From the NCBI RefSeq assembly GCF_001557535.2, contig NZ_CP014306.1, positions 62,001 to 126,000 of the forward strand: 64,000 bases of DNA. Direction: 5' to 3'. Shown one piece after another: positions 18,248-26,784 of the stretch (position 1 is the stretch's first letter; the number at the start of each line of letters is the position of its first letter). The notes beneath the pieces were generated by a model. The model was not told the DNA's origin. It worked only from the letters and a program-made list of their open reading frames with translations, and did no database searches. The position numbers were made by a program, and so were the translations under genes. This DNA is from Burkholderia sp. PAMC 26561 (lineage in GTDB: Bacteria > Pseudomonadota > Gammaproteobacteria > Burkholderiales > Burkholderiaceae).

Positions 18248-19279
18248 ATGAAAATCATGATCGTGACCGATGCTTGGGAACCTCAAGTCAACGGCGTCGT
18301 GCGGACACTGAAGAGCACGAGCCGCGAACTGACGGCTTTGGGGCACCGCGTGGAGTTGCTGACGCCGCTCGAGTTCAAGACCATACCGTGCCCGACGTAT
18401 CCCGAGATCCGGCTGTCCTTGCTGCCGCGCCGCCGGGTGGCGCAGCGCATCGAAGAATTTGCTCCCGATGCGCTGCATATCGCAACGGAAGGTCCGCTCG
18501 GCATGGCGGCGCGCGCCTTTGCCATACGCAACAAGCTGCCCTTCACGACCGCGTATCACACGCGCTTTCCTGAGTATGTACAGGCGCGTTTCGGCATTCC
18601 GCTTGGCGTGACGTACAAGTTCCTGCACTGGTTTCACAAGCCGTCGCAAGCGGTGATGGCGCCGACGCCCGTGGTGAAAACCGACCTCGAGAAGTTCGGT
18701 TTCACGAACGTCGTGCTGTGGACACGGGGCGTGGATCTGGATATCTTCCAGCCGATGGACTCGAAGGTTCTCAACACCACGCGCCCGATCTTCTTGTACG
18801 TGGGACGCGTGGCGGTCGAGAAGAACGTCGAGGCATTTCTGAAGCTCGACTTGCCCGGTTCGAAATGGGTGGCGGGCGAAGGTCCTGCGCTCGCCGAGCT
18901 AAAATCGCGCTATACCAACGTGAACTATCTCGGCGTGTTGTCGCAGGCTGAACTCGCGAAGGTGTATGCAGCGGCAGACGTCTTTGTGTTCCCGAGCCGC
19001 ACGGACACCTTCGGGCTGGTGCTGCTCGAAGCCATGGCATGCGGCACGCCGGTGGCGGCGTATCCGGTGACGGGTCCTATCGATGTATTGGGAACAGATG
19101 GACCCGGCGCACTCGATGAAGACCTGCAGGAAGCCTGCCTGCGAGCGCTTAAAATAGAACGTGCCGATGCGCGCGCGTGGGCGGAAAAGTTTTCGTGGCG
19201 CGCGGCATCGGAGCAATTTGCTTCGCATCTGAAACCGCTCGGCACACGCGGCGCGACGCAGGAACAGGCCGCCGCGTAG
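18248..19279 (+). CDS. GT4 glycosyltransferase, Agt-like (probable diacylglycerol glycosyltransferase)
   Basis: 343 residues, GT-B fold. The N-terminal domain starts MKIMIVTDAWEPQVNGVVRTL (glycine-rich acceptor loop), with PDALHIATEGPLGMAAR and YHTRFPEY. The C-terminal donor domain has FLYVGRVAVEKNVEAFL, VAGEGP and the E-x7-E motif in TDTFGLVLLEAMACGTPV. The pattern matches the MgtA/Agt group, which glycosylates diacylglycerol in phosphate-starved alphaproteobacteria. A GAGAGG site precedes the ATG, 28 nt after plcP. Product and sugar donor (UDP-glucose, -galactose or -glucuronate) cannot be told from sequence. Alternative reading: a mannosyltransferase for surface polysaccharide. Confidence 0.72.
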   Translation: MKIMIVTDAWEPQVNGVVRTLKSTSRELTALGHRVELLTPLEFKTIPCPTYPEIRLSLLPRRRVAQRIEEFAPDALHIATEGPLGMAARAFAIRNKLPFTTAYHTRFPEYVQARFGIPLGVTYKFLHWFHKPSQAVMAPTPVVKTDLEKFGFTNVVLWTRGVDLDIFQPMDSKVLNTTRPIFLYVGRVAVEKNVEAFLKLDLPGSKWVAGEGPALAELKSRYTNVNYLGVLSQAELAKVYAAADVFVFPSRTDTFGLVLLEAMACGTPVAAYPVTGPIDVLGTDGPGALDEDLQEACLRALKIERADARAWAEKFSWRAASEQFASHLKPLGTRGATQEQAAA

Positions 19280-19334
19280 AGAGGTAACGCGCAACGCCAA
19301 CGCAACATCAACGCATCACCACCGAAGCCGCAAT

Positions 19335-19850
19335 GTGAAAGCCAAACCTTCAGTACAAGCGGACTCATTGCTCTATGCTCATCGCGAACCCTTCGACCAG
19401 GAAGAGGACGCCGGCGAACCATTGAGCCCCGACGACATGCTTGCCCCGCTGCCCTTCAACCCTTACAAGGGCAATCGCGGCCTGACACGCGCCTGGCACG
19501 CGATGAAAAACTCGCTGAACGGCTTTCGTGTGGCGATCCGCGAGGAAAGCGCGTTCCGCCAGGAACTGACGCTCGCGGCCATTCTCTTGCCATGCGGGAT
19601 TTTCGTGCCGGTTACGCCGGTCGAACGCGCGGTGTTGATGGCATCCGTGCTGCTGGTGTTGATGGTGGAGCTGCTTAATTCGAGCGTGGAAGCGGCCATC
19701 GACCGAATTTCGCTGGAGCGCCACGAACTGTCCAAACGCGCGAAAGACTTTGGCAGCGCGGCGGTGATGGTTGCATTGCTCGTGTGCCTGCTGACCTGGG
19801 GGCTGATAGTCGGCCCGCTTCTGTGGCAATGGACCCTAGCATTGTTTTAA
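19335..19850 (+). CDS. dgkA: Diacylglycerol kinase (integral membrane)
   Basis: Phosphorylates diacylglycerol to phosphatidic acid at the inner membrane. The conserved part (about residues 45-165) has the DgkA features: NSLNGFRVAIREESAFRQEL (first amphipathic helix, catalytic Glu), VLLVLMVELLNSSVEAAIDRIS with the conserved Glu and Asn, and RAKDFGSAAVMVALLVCLLTW. The GTG start at 19335 gives 171 residues, with a 45-residue polar extension absent from the 122-residue E. coli enzyme. An ATG at 19437 would give 137 residues; neither has a clear ribosome-binding site. Its place after a diacylglycerol-forming and a diacylglycerol-using enzyme fits a recycling role. Confidence 0.9.
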   Translation: MKAKPSVQADSLLYAHREPFDQEEDAGEPLSPDDMLAPLPFNPYKGNRGLTRAWHAMKNSLNGFRVAIREESAFRQELTLAAILLPCGIFVPVTPVERAVLMASVLLVLMVELLNSSVEAAIDRISLERHELSKRAKDFGSAAVMVALLVCLLTWGLIVGPLLWQWTLALF

Positions 19851-19988
19851 GCCCGCGCCCGACTCCGACCCGTCCGGGAACCACCCGTTTATAATCGTCC
19901 GATATACAAGATAGCCTCCGGTTCCGGGGCTCGAAGCGCTGCCGTCCAGGCGACGCTCAGCCGGAGCCGGTCAACCAGGTCGGACGAC

Positions 19989-20705
19989 ATGGAAGCAAAA
20001 CCTCCCCGCCGCACCCGTGAGCGCATTCTCGAACTGTCGCTGAAGCTCTTCAACGATATCGGGGAGCCGAACGTCACGACCACGACCATCGCGGAAGAGA
20101 TGGAGATCAGCCCGGGCAATCTGTACTACCATTTCCGCAACAAAGACGACATCATCAACAGCATCTTCGCGCAGTTCGAGCAACTGATCGAAAAGCGGCT
20201 GCGATTTCCGGACGACCATCGTCCGACCATCGACGAAATGTGGTCTTACCTGCAGTACATGGCGGATTTCCTTTGGCAGTACCGTTTCCTGTACCGCGAC
20301 CTGAACGACCTGCTCGCCCGTAACCGCACGCTCGAAACCCATTTCAAGCAGATCATCACGCACAAGGTCAACTTCGCGCAGCAGCTCTGTGACGCGCTTG
20401 TCACCGACGGCGAAATGGTCGCGACGCCCGCGGAAATCAAGGTGATCGCGACCAACATGGGGATCATCGCGACGTACTGGCTGTCGTATCAGTTCGTCAT
20501 GAACCCGCGCAAATACAACGAGCAGGACACGATTCGCGCGGAATTGCATCAGGCAAGCCTGAATATCATCTCGGTGATGGCGCCGTATCTACGCGGCCGG
20601 TCACGGCAGATTTTCGATGACCTCGTGTCGGGGAAAATGCCTGAGCGCGTCTTTGCCGACTACCGCGCGCCGAAGGAAGACGGCGCGCCCAAGGAACCCC
20701 TCTAA
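19989..20705 (+). CDS. TetR/AcrR family transcriptional regulator
   Basis: 238 residues. The N-terminal helix-turn-helix (about 8-55) reads RERILELSLKLFNDIGEPNV then TIAEEMEISPGNLYYHFRNKDDI, a clear TetR DNA-binding domain. The C-terminal ligand domain is rich in aromatic residues (WSYLQYMADFLWQYRFLYRD) and may bind a hydrophobic ligand such as a fatty acid. A TATAAT sequence lies at 19890-19895. The stop codon overlaps the start of the next gene (TAATG), so it is translated with the LOG protein. Target genes are not evident. Confidence 0.88.
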   Translation: MEAKPPRRTRERILELSLKLFNDIGEPNVTTTTIAEEMEISPGNLYYHFRNKDDIINSIFAQFEQLIEKRLRFPDDHRPTIDEMWSYLQYMADFLWQYRFLYRDLNDLLARNRTLETHFKQIITHKVNFAQQLCDALVTDGEMVATPAEIKVIATNMGIIATYWLSYQFVMNPRKYNEQDTIRAELHQASLNIISVMAPYLRGRSRQIFDDLVSGKMPERVFADYRAPKEDGAPKEPL

Positions 20706-21289
20706 TGAAAGCAGTTTGCGTATATTGCGGCTCCTCGAACGGAGCCCGCCCGATCTATGCCGAAGCCGCCAAGGCGTTCGGCCGCGCATTGGTTGAAGCG
20801 GATCTCGCGCTGGTCTACGGCGGCGGGAGCGTGGGACTGATGGGCACGATTGCCGACGAAGTGCTCGCGCACGGCGGCCGCGCGATCGGTGTGATTCCCG
20901 AATTGCTGATGAACAAGGAAGTCGGCCATAAAGGGTTGACCGAATTGCACGTGGTGCCCGACATGCATCAGCGCAAGAAGAAAATGGCTGATCTGTCGGA
21001 TGCGTTCGTATCGATGCCAGGTGGCGTCGGCACGTTCGAAGAGCTGTTCGAGGTTTATACGTGGGCGCAACTTCGATACCACGACAAGCCGGTCGCGCTC
21101 CTGAACATCGACAACTATTACGACCCGCTTCTTGCCATGTTGCGGCATACCGTAGAAGAAGGTTTCATGCGCGCACCGTTTCTCGACATGCTTCAGGTCG
21201 CGTCCGATCCGGTGAAGCTGATCGGCGCGCTCAAGGCTTATACGCCGCCGACGATCGATCGCTGGCCCGAGAAACGCGACGCTGTCTGA
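20705..21289 (+). CDS. LOG family protein (nucleoside 5'-monophosphate phosphoribohydrolase)
   Basis: 194 residues with the Rossmann-like LOG fold: MKAVCVYCGSSNGARPIYAEA at the N-terminus, LVYGGGSVGLMGTIADEVL, DMHQRKKKMADLSDAF and the signature PGGVGTFEELFE. Family members release the base from cytokinin ribotides or from AMP and other nucleoside monophosphates; bacterial ones are often mislabelled lysine decarboxylases. It is translationally coupled (TAATG) to the TetR regulator. The active-site Arg and Glu of the PGGxGTxxE motif are present. Confidence 0.9.
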   Translation: MKAVCVYCGSSNGARPIYAEAAKAFGRALVEADLALVYGGGSVGLMGTIADEVLAHGGRAIGVIPELLMNKEVGHKGLTELHVVPDMHQRKKKMADLSDAFVSMPGGVGTFEELFEVYTWAQLRYHDKPVALLNIDNYYDPLLAMLRHTVEEGFMRAPFLDMLQVASDPVKLIGALKAYTPPTIDRWPEKRDAV

Positions 21290-21304
21290 ACGAGGACATT
21301 GAAT

Positions 21305-22051
21305 ATGTCGAAGGTTGTTTTGATCACGGGCGGCAGCCGCGGTATCGGGCGTTCTGCCGCATTGTTGTGCGCCGCTCGCGGCTGGTCTGTCGGCGTGAAT
21401 TACGCGACGAACCGCGCCGCGGCCGATGACACCGTCACCCGCGTGCAGGCCGCGGGTGGCCGCGCAATCGCCATAGAAGGCGACGTGAGCGTGGAAGCCG
21501 ATGTCATCGCCGTGTTCGATGCCATGGCGAAAGCCTTTGGCCCGATCGATGGCTTCGTGAACAATGCGGGGATCGTCGCACCGGGCTCGGCGCTGGCCGA
21601 CATGGACGTGGACCGCATGAAACGCGTCTTCGATACCAATGTGCTCGGCGCCTACCTTTGCGCGCGTGAAGCGGCGCGGCGGATGTCGACAAAGCGCGGT
21701 GGTACTGGCGGGTCCATCGTCAATATTTCGTCAGCGGCGGCGCGGCTCGGATCGCCTAACGAATACGTGGATTACGCGGGCTCGAAAGGCGCCGTCGATA
21801 CGCTGACCATCGGCCTTGCAAAGGAGCTTGGTCCGGAAGGCGTGCGCGTGAACGCCGTGCGCCCCGGCTTGATCGATACCGAGATTCACGCGAGTGGCGG
21901 CAAACCCGATCGCGCGGCGCAATTGGGCGCGCTGGCCCCGCTCGGCCGTCCCGGCACCGCCGATGAAGTCGCGGAATCGATCGTGTGGCTGTTGTCGGAT
22001 GCGTCGTCTTATGTGACGGGCGCGTTGCTGGATGTAGCCGGCGGACGGTAG
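21305..22051 (+). CDS. Short-chain dehydrogenase/reductase
   Basis: 248 residues, classical SDR. The NAD(P) motif TGGSRGIGRSAALLCAARG is near residue 8, NNAG near 87, the catalytic Ser is in IVNISSAAAR, and Tyr-x3-Lys is in DYAGSKGAVDTL; the C-terminal segment is GLIDTEIHASGGKPDR. The ATG at 21305 has a GAGG site 9 nt upstream; a TTG two codons earlier is less likely. Of this group some are glucose or 3-oxoacyl-ACP-type reductases, so the substrate is open. It starts 16 nt after the LOG gene. Confidence 0.87.
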   Translation: MSKVVLITGGSRGIGRSAALLCAARGWSVGVNYATNRAAADDTVTRVQAAGGRAIAIEGDVSVEADVIAVFDAMAKAFGPIDGFVNNAGIVAPGSALADMDVDRMKRVFDTNVLGAYLCAREAARRMSTKRGGTGGSIVNISSAAARLGSPNEYVDYAGSKGAVDTLTIGLAKELGPEGVRVNAVRPGLIDTEIHASGGKPDRAAQLGALAPLGRPGTADEVAESIVWLLSDASSYVTGALLDVAGGR

Positions 22052-22063
22052 GTCCCTGCGGTT

Positions 22064-22660
22064 TCAGAAGCCGCGATTCATTTTCAACCACTCAAGCTCT
22101 TCGGCCGTCGACTCGCGGCCGAGGATCGCATTTCGATGTGGAAAGCGTCCGAATGTCTCGATCACTTCAGCGTGAAGGATTGCGTACTTCAACCCTGATT
22201 CGATGTCCTTATCGCGGGTTTCATCGAAGAGGATTTGATGGAGGCGCACGGCTTCTCGCTGGCTTTCGAGGTTCTCGTCGTGCTCGAACGGCATGGCGAC
22301 GAACATGCGGTGACAGGGTGTCGGCAAGCTGCGTTCTTTGCCTGTATCGACCAGTTCCCGGGCGAGCTTCAGCGCCATCATGTCGCCGGAAAACGCGCGC
22401 TGCGTTCCGCGAAAACAATTGCGCGTGAACTGATCGAGCATCACGATCAACGCCAACGCGCCGGGCGGCGTGGCCTGCCACGATGCAAGTTCTCCCCTCA
22501 ACGCCGATTCAAGCATCGGGCCGAAACGCTCACGGAGTGAGGCATCGAAAGCGGGGCTTTTCTTGAACCACTGCCTGCGCGCATGGCCGAATCCGGGCGA
22601 ATCCGGCGTGCCGAACCAGGCGTCCAGCACTGCCTGAGCGTCAGGATCAAGGGTACTCAT
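22064..22660 (-). CDS. DUF924 family protein
   Basis: 198 residues, with the DUF924 pattern: ALIVMLDQFTRNCFRGTQRAFSGD in the middle, LARELVDTGKER, then FVAMPFEHDENLESQREAVRL and IETFGRFPHRNAILGRESTAEE near the end. The family has a TPR-like all-helical fold and no established function. The start MSTLDPDAQAVLDAWFGTPD at 22660 matches where family members begin. It ends 12 nt from the SDR gene, convergent, and probably shares a transcript with the globin gene 17 nt upstream. Confidence 0.85.
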   Translation of the reverse strand: MSTLDPDAQAVLDAWFGTPDSPGFGHARRQWFKKSPAFDASLRERFGPMLESALRGELASWQATPPGALALIVMLDQFTRNCFRGTQRAFSGDMMALKLARELVDTGKERSLPTPCHRMFVAMPFEHDENLESQREAVRLHQILFDETRDKDIESGLKYAILHAEVIETFGRFPHRNAILGRESTAEELEWLKMNRGF

Positions 22661-22677
22661 GGGCGTTGCCTTTGCGC

Positions 22678-23100
22678 TCAGCCCGGACGATTGCGCATCC
22701 AGTCGGCGGTATCGAAGAAAGAGGTGAGGAGGCGCTCGCGCATGATCTCGGTGAGGCCGATGTCCTCCATTGCCCATGCCATGCAGCGCAACCACTGATC
22801 GCGTTCCGGCGATGCAATCGCAAAAGGCAGATGCCGTGCGCGCAGACGCGGATGGCCAAACTTGGCTATGTAGTAATCGGGGCCGCCCATCCAGCCGCAC
22901 AGGAACCAGAAGAATTTATCGCGAGAATTGTCGAGCGTGGGCGGATGCAAACCGCGCAGCACGGCGAATTCCGGCTCCAGGTCCATCAGGTCGTAGAACC
23001 GGTCGACGAGCGCGCGGACACGCTCCTCGCCGCCAATCAGTTCGAATGCCGTCGGTTGCGGCGTTTCTTGAGTCGTTGCGTCGGAAGTTGCTTCGGTCAT
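22678..23100 (-). CDS. Group II truncated hemoglobin
   Basis: 140 residues of 2/2 globin. After about 18 polar residues the globin starts with FELIGGEERVRALVDRFYDL (Phe-Tyr of helix B near the haem). It continues with FFWFLCGWMGGPDYYIAKFG, the proximal His in HPRLRARHLPF, and the Trp of helix G in RDQWLRCMAWAM, which marks group II (TrHbO-like). Such globins bind O2 or NO and are linked to redox protection; the role here is not known. The ATG at 23100 is the first in frame with a sensible N-terminus. It lies between the FtsX-like permease and DUF924 genes, all on the minus strand. Confidence 0.88.
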   Translation of the reverse strand: MTEATSDATTQETPQPTAFELIGGEERVRALVDRFYDLMDLEPEFAVLRGLHPPTLDNSRDKFFWFLCGWMGGPDYYIAKFGHPRLRARHLPFAIASPERDQWLRCMAWAMEDIGLTEIMRERLLTSFFDTADWMRNRPG

Positions 23101-23120
23101 GCGTATCTTTTGAAAATATC

Positions 23121-25772
23121 TCAGGCATCGCGCAGCGATTGCAGCGCCGGACGCGACAGCACGCGGCGCAGGCTCAACCAGCCACCGAGCCCCGAACAGA
23201 CCACGCCCGCAGCAATGCCGGCCGGCACGAGCCATGGATTGAAGTCGATGTGAAATTCGAACACGCGCGTCGCAAGCAAAAAGCCGATGCCTTGCGCACC
23301 GAGCGCCGCCATCAGGCCGCTTAACGCACCCACCGCGATGAACTCCGCCGTCTGCACCGAGCGCACCTGCTTGTGCGAAGCGCCGAGCGCGCGCAGCAGC
23401 GCGGACTCGCGCATGCGTTCGTCGCGCGTACCGGCGAGCGCGGCGTACAACACGAGCACGCCTGCTGCCAGCGTGAAGATGAAAAGGAACTGCACGGCGC
23501 CAATGACCTGTTCCAGCACGCGCTGGATTTGCGCGAGGATCGGCGCGGTATCGATGGCGGTCACATTCGGATACTGCCCGACCAACCCGTCGATCAATCC
23601 CTGCTGCCCCGGCGGCAAATGGAAACTCGTGATGAACGTGGCGGGCAGGTCGCTGATGGACGGCGGCGGCATCAGAACGAAGAAGTTCACCTTGAACGAA
23701 TTCCAGTCGACCTTGCGCAGACTCGTGACCGGCCCTTCCACATGCATGCCGGCGACATCGAAACGCAACGTGTCGCCGAGCTTCACGCCTATGGTCTTGG
23801 CGAGGCCCTGTTCTATCGATACTTGTGCCTTGCCGTCCGTGCCGTACCAATCGCCGCCAACCAGACGGTTATCGCTTGGCAGCTCCGTGGTGTACGACAA
23901 GTTGAATTCGCGGTCGACCAGCCGTTTTGCATCGGCTTTCTCGTAGTTGTCGGGGCTGACCGCTTTGCCGTTGACGGCGACGAGACGGCCTCGCACCATC
24001 GGCGACAGGGCGGCATCGGCCTGGCCATGCTGTTGCAGATAGCTCATGACGCCGGCGCGCTGGTCGGGCTGGATATCGATGAGAAACTGATTCGGCGCAT
24101 CGGGCGGAGTGGATTGCCGCCATCCGGCGATCAAGTCGCTGCGTGTCATGGCAATCAGCAACAGGCACATCAAGCCGATACCCAACGCCGTGATCTGCAA
24201 CGCGCTTGCGCCACTGCGCCGTTCAAGCGATGCGAGTGCATAACGCCAGCCCACGCCCGCGCCCACGCGCTCGCTGCGAACGAAGCGCGCCGCCGCCCAG
24301 AGCGCCACACGCGCAACCAGGCCGAACACGAGCAAGCCGCCCGCAAAACCGCCGGCAACGATCCCGCCCAGCTTCCATTCGCCCGCCGCGACAACAAGCA
24401 ATCCGGCGAAGAGCAGCACGCCAACGGCATACGCAATCCACGCGATCCGGCCTGCATCGCCGAGTTCGCGGCGAATCACGCGTACCGGCGGCACGCGTGT
24501 CAGCGGCAACAACGGCGGCACCGCGAAGCCGAGCAGCAGTACGAGTCCGGTCGCCACGCCCTGCACTGCCGGCCAGATGCTGGGCGATGGCAATTCGACA
24601 TCGACGAGTGTTCCGAGCCAACTGAGCAGCACCAGATGCCCACCGAAGCCGAGCACGACGCCAACCACGCTGCCCAGCACGCCCACCAGCAAGAACTCGC
24701 CTATGAACAACGATCGCAACGTCGCCTGGCTGACACCCAGGCAGCGCATCGCGGCGCAACCATCAAGATGACGACGCGCGAACCGGTGCGACGCCATCGC
24801 GATCGCGACCGCTGCAAGCAGTGCGGTCAAAAGCGAAACCAGCGTAAGAAAGTGACTTGCCCGGTCGATCGTCTGGCGCACCTGCGGCTGGCCGTCCTGC
24901 AGCGACTCAAGCGCCACGCCGCGCAATTTGCTGCCTTCAGTCGCAGCGCCGTTCGCCCCGGCAACCGGTTTTCCATCGACCTTGTTGCGGGCAAATTCGG
25001 CGAATTGCTTGACCTGTGCGTCCGGCCCGGCCACCAACAGCCGATACGTCACGCGGCTGCCAAACGTAATGAGGCCGGTGGACGGGAGTTCATCGGCACG
25101 CATCATCAGGCGCGGCGAGAAGCTCACGAACGAAAACCCGCGATCGAGTTCGCGCGTGATGATCGCGGACACCTTGAACGCACGCGTGCCGACGCGAACC
25201 GTGCCGCCGACCGGGACTTTGAGCGCATCGAGCAAGGCAGGATCAGCCCATACGGTGCCGGGAGCGGGGATGGAAGTGGCGGGGGCGTCGGGCTGACCGA
25301 CCGCCGGCGCAATACGCAGCGCGCCTCGCAGCGGATAACCGGGCGATACAGCCTTGAGCGCCGATAGCCGGGCAACAGGCGCGGAACCCGCACCGGCGAC
25401 ACCGGCGCTGATCATGCTGGGGAAAATTGCGGTGGTTGCGGTCTGGAGCTTGAGTTGCGCTGCTTCGGCGGCAAACGATGGATCGACGGGATGATCGGCG
25501 CGAACGACAAAGTCCGCTGCAATCATCTGGCGCGCATCGCGCTCGAGTCCCTGCCGCATCCGGTCGCCGAGGAAACCAACGCTCGCGAGCGCGGCAACCG
25601 CAAGCACGAGCGCAAGAATGAGCATGGTCAGCTCGCCGGCGCGCCAGTCGCGCGCCGTCATGCGTAGCGACTGCCGCGCAATCTGCCCGATACCCAGTCC
25701 ACGCTGACTCAAATCCCGCTTCGATCCCTGCTTCGAATCCGAACCGCTGCTATCCACGCTGCTGGTGCTCAA
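23121..25772 (-). CDS. FtsX-like ABC transporter permease (YbbP type)
   Basis: About 883 residues. The N-terminal membrane segment (ELTMLILALVLAVAALASVGFLGDRM) leads into a large periplasmic domain. Four central membrane segments begin with LVSLLTALLAAVAIAMASHRFARR, and a second FtsX unit ends with LATRVFEFHIDFNPWLVPAGIAAGVVCSGLGGWLSLRR. This duplicated FtsX layout matches E. coli YbbP, which works with the ATPase YbbA and may release hydrophobic molecules from the membrane. No such ATPase gene is adjacent. I take the TTG at 25772, which overlaps the upstream stop (TTGA) and has AGGAG nearby; no in-frame ATG lies between there and 25937. Confidence 0.85.
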   Translation of the reverse strand: MSTSSVDSSGSDSKQGSKRDLSQRGLGIGQIARQSLRMTARDWRAGELTMLILALVLAVAALASVGFLGDRMRQGLERDARQMIAADFVVRADHPVDPSFAAEAAQLKLQTATTAIFPSMISAGVAGAGSAPVARLSALKAVSPGYPLRGALRIAPAVGQPDAPATSIPAPGTVWADPALLDALKVPVGGTVRVGTRAFKVSAIITRELDRGFSFVSFSPRLMMRADELPSTGLITFGSRVTYRLLVAGPDAQVKQFAEFARNKVDGKPVAGANGAATEGSKLRGVALESLQDGQPQVRQTIDRASHFLTLVSLLTALLAAVAIAMASHRFARRHLDGCAAMRCLGVSQATLRSLFIGEFLLVGVLGSVVGVVLGFGGHLVLLSWLGTLVDVELPSPSIWPAVQGVATGLVLLLGFAVPPLLPLTRVPPVRVIRRELGDAGRIAWIAYAVGVLLFAGLLVVAAGEWKLGGIVAGGFAGGLLVFGLVARVALWAAARFVRSERVGAGVGWRYALASLERRSGASALQITALGIGLMCLLLIAMTRSDLIAGWRQSTPPDAPNQFLIDIQPDQRAGVMSYLQQHGQADAALSPMVRGRLVAVNGKAVSPDNYEKADAKRLVDREFNLSYTTELPSDNRLVGGDWYGTDGKAQVSIEQGLAKTIGVKLGDTLRFDVAGMHVEGPVTSLRKVDWNSFKVNFFVLMPPPSISDLPATFITSFHLPPGQQGLIDGLVGQYPNVTAIDTAPILAQIQRVLEQVIGAVQFLFIFTLAAGVLVLYAALAGTRDERMRESALLRALGASHKQVRSVQTAEFIAVGALSGLMAALGAQGIGFLLATRVFEFHIDFNPWLVPAGIAAGVVCSGLGGWLSLRRVLSRPALQSLRDA

Positions 25773-26413
25773 TCGTGCTTGCTCCTGAACGGTCCGCCAG
25801 AATTCACGCGTGCCGTGACGCTCGGGGCCGCCACCATGTGTTTGGCCATCCGGCCGAATCCGCCGCGCACGCCTCTCACGAGCCGCGGCAGCGCCCATCC
25901 GGCGCACAGCAGGAACGCGATGATCAATAGCAGACACAACAACGGCACGAACAGCGCGAGCGTGATGCCGAGCAGCGCGCCGAAGTCTTCGGTGGCGGAG
26001 GCAACCCAGTTCGATACCGGTTCCGGCGACAAATTGATGAGCGCGCGCGTTCCGGCCTTAGCCAGATGCGCCGCACCCGCGAGCGTCCCGCCGGCAAGCG
26101 CCGCGATGGTCAGAAGGGCCGGATCGGCGTGACCGAACGCGCCGACGGCAAGCACGGCGCCGGCAGGAATGCGGATAAAAGTATGAATGGCGTCCCAGAG
26201 GGAGTCGAATGCGGGGATTTTATCGGCGAAAAATTCGACGATGGTCAGCGCCGCTGCCACGCCGATCACCCACGGAGACGCAAGCACCGAGAGCGTTTCG
26301 GGCAGGTGGATCAGACCCAGCCGCTCGAACAATCCCGCCACGAATACCGTCAGATATAGTCGCAGCCCGCTGGCCCACGAGAGTCCCGCTGCCAGCGAAA
26401 GTGCTTCAAGCAT
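25769..26413 (-). CDS. DUF4126 membrane protein
   Basis: 214 residues, strongly hydrophobic, with six or so membrane segments. The DUF4126 pattern includes SLAAGLSWASGLRLYLTVFV, FADKIPAFDSLWDAIHTFIR, PAGAVLAVGAFGHADP, then ALAGGTLAGAAHLAKAGTR. Function of the family is unknown. A GGAGG site precedes the ATG at 26413 (a GTG lies immediately before it). The stop overlaps the start of the FtsX-like permease, so the two proteins are made together. The promoter may be the TATAAT at 26590-26595, giving a 170-nt structured leader. Confidence 0.82.
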   Translation of the reverse strand: MLEALSLAAGLSWASGLRLYLTVFVAGLFERLGLIHLPETLSVLASPWVIGVAAALTIVEFFADKIPAFDSLWDAIHTFIRIPAGAVLAVGAFGHADPALLTIAALAGGTLAGAAHLAKAGTRALINLSPEPVSNWVASATEDFGALLGITLALFVPLLCLLLIIAFLLCAGWALPRLVRGVRGGFGRMAKHMVAAPSVTARVNSGGPFRSKHD

Positions 26414-26784
26414 CACCGCCTCCTTGCGCGCTGCTCACCCCGCGCCAGGCATCAGGACCGTCACGGCGTTCCTGAATTGAGTGTTTTACCCTTCGCCTGG
26501 ATGAAGCATCGGGTGGGGATAATGGACAAAACATGAAGCATTCGGGCGCCAGGCACCGGTTACTCCGGACCCGCTGGCTGTCTGAACCCATTATAGCCAC
26601 GGCTGGCCCGCCGATGCAGCGCGTCATATTTCCGATGTGTCGAGCACCCAAGTTCGCGATTCAACCCTTAAAGCCGAAGAACCGGTGAAGCGGAATGCAC
26701 CACTGTTTAACGGCCGATTTATTGATTGTTTGAGCCGTTAATGCAGCAGGAACCGTTGCAAGAGCACTGCAATATCCGTTGCGA
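26414..26784 (-). other. Intergenic stretch with structured leader of the DUF4126 gene
   Basis: No gene is supported here. On the minus strand TATAAT lies at 26595-26590, with a transcript of about 170 nt before DUF4126. That leader can fold into nested stems, CCAGGC/GCCTGG enclosing TCAGGA/TCCTGA, and carries two pairs of direct repeats (TGCCTGGCGC and ATGCTTCAT). I recognise no known riboswitch class. Near 26707-26741 an 8-bp perfect inverted repeat (TTAACGGC/GCCGTTAA, 19-nt loop) may help terminate the upstream sugE transcript, though no U-run follows. Confidence 0.45.

Noticed and set aside
23373..25367. 664-codon plus-strand frame opposite the FtsX-like permease
   Set aside because: The permease has clear membrane segments and family pattern; the opposite frame is His/Arg/Gln-rich with no recognisable domain.
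26406..26651. 81-codon minus-strand frame before DUF4126
   Set aside because: No ribosome-binding site, no family pattern, and it overlaps the predicted promoter; the structured leader explains the stretch better.
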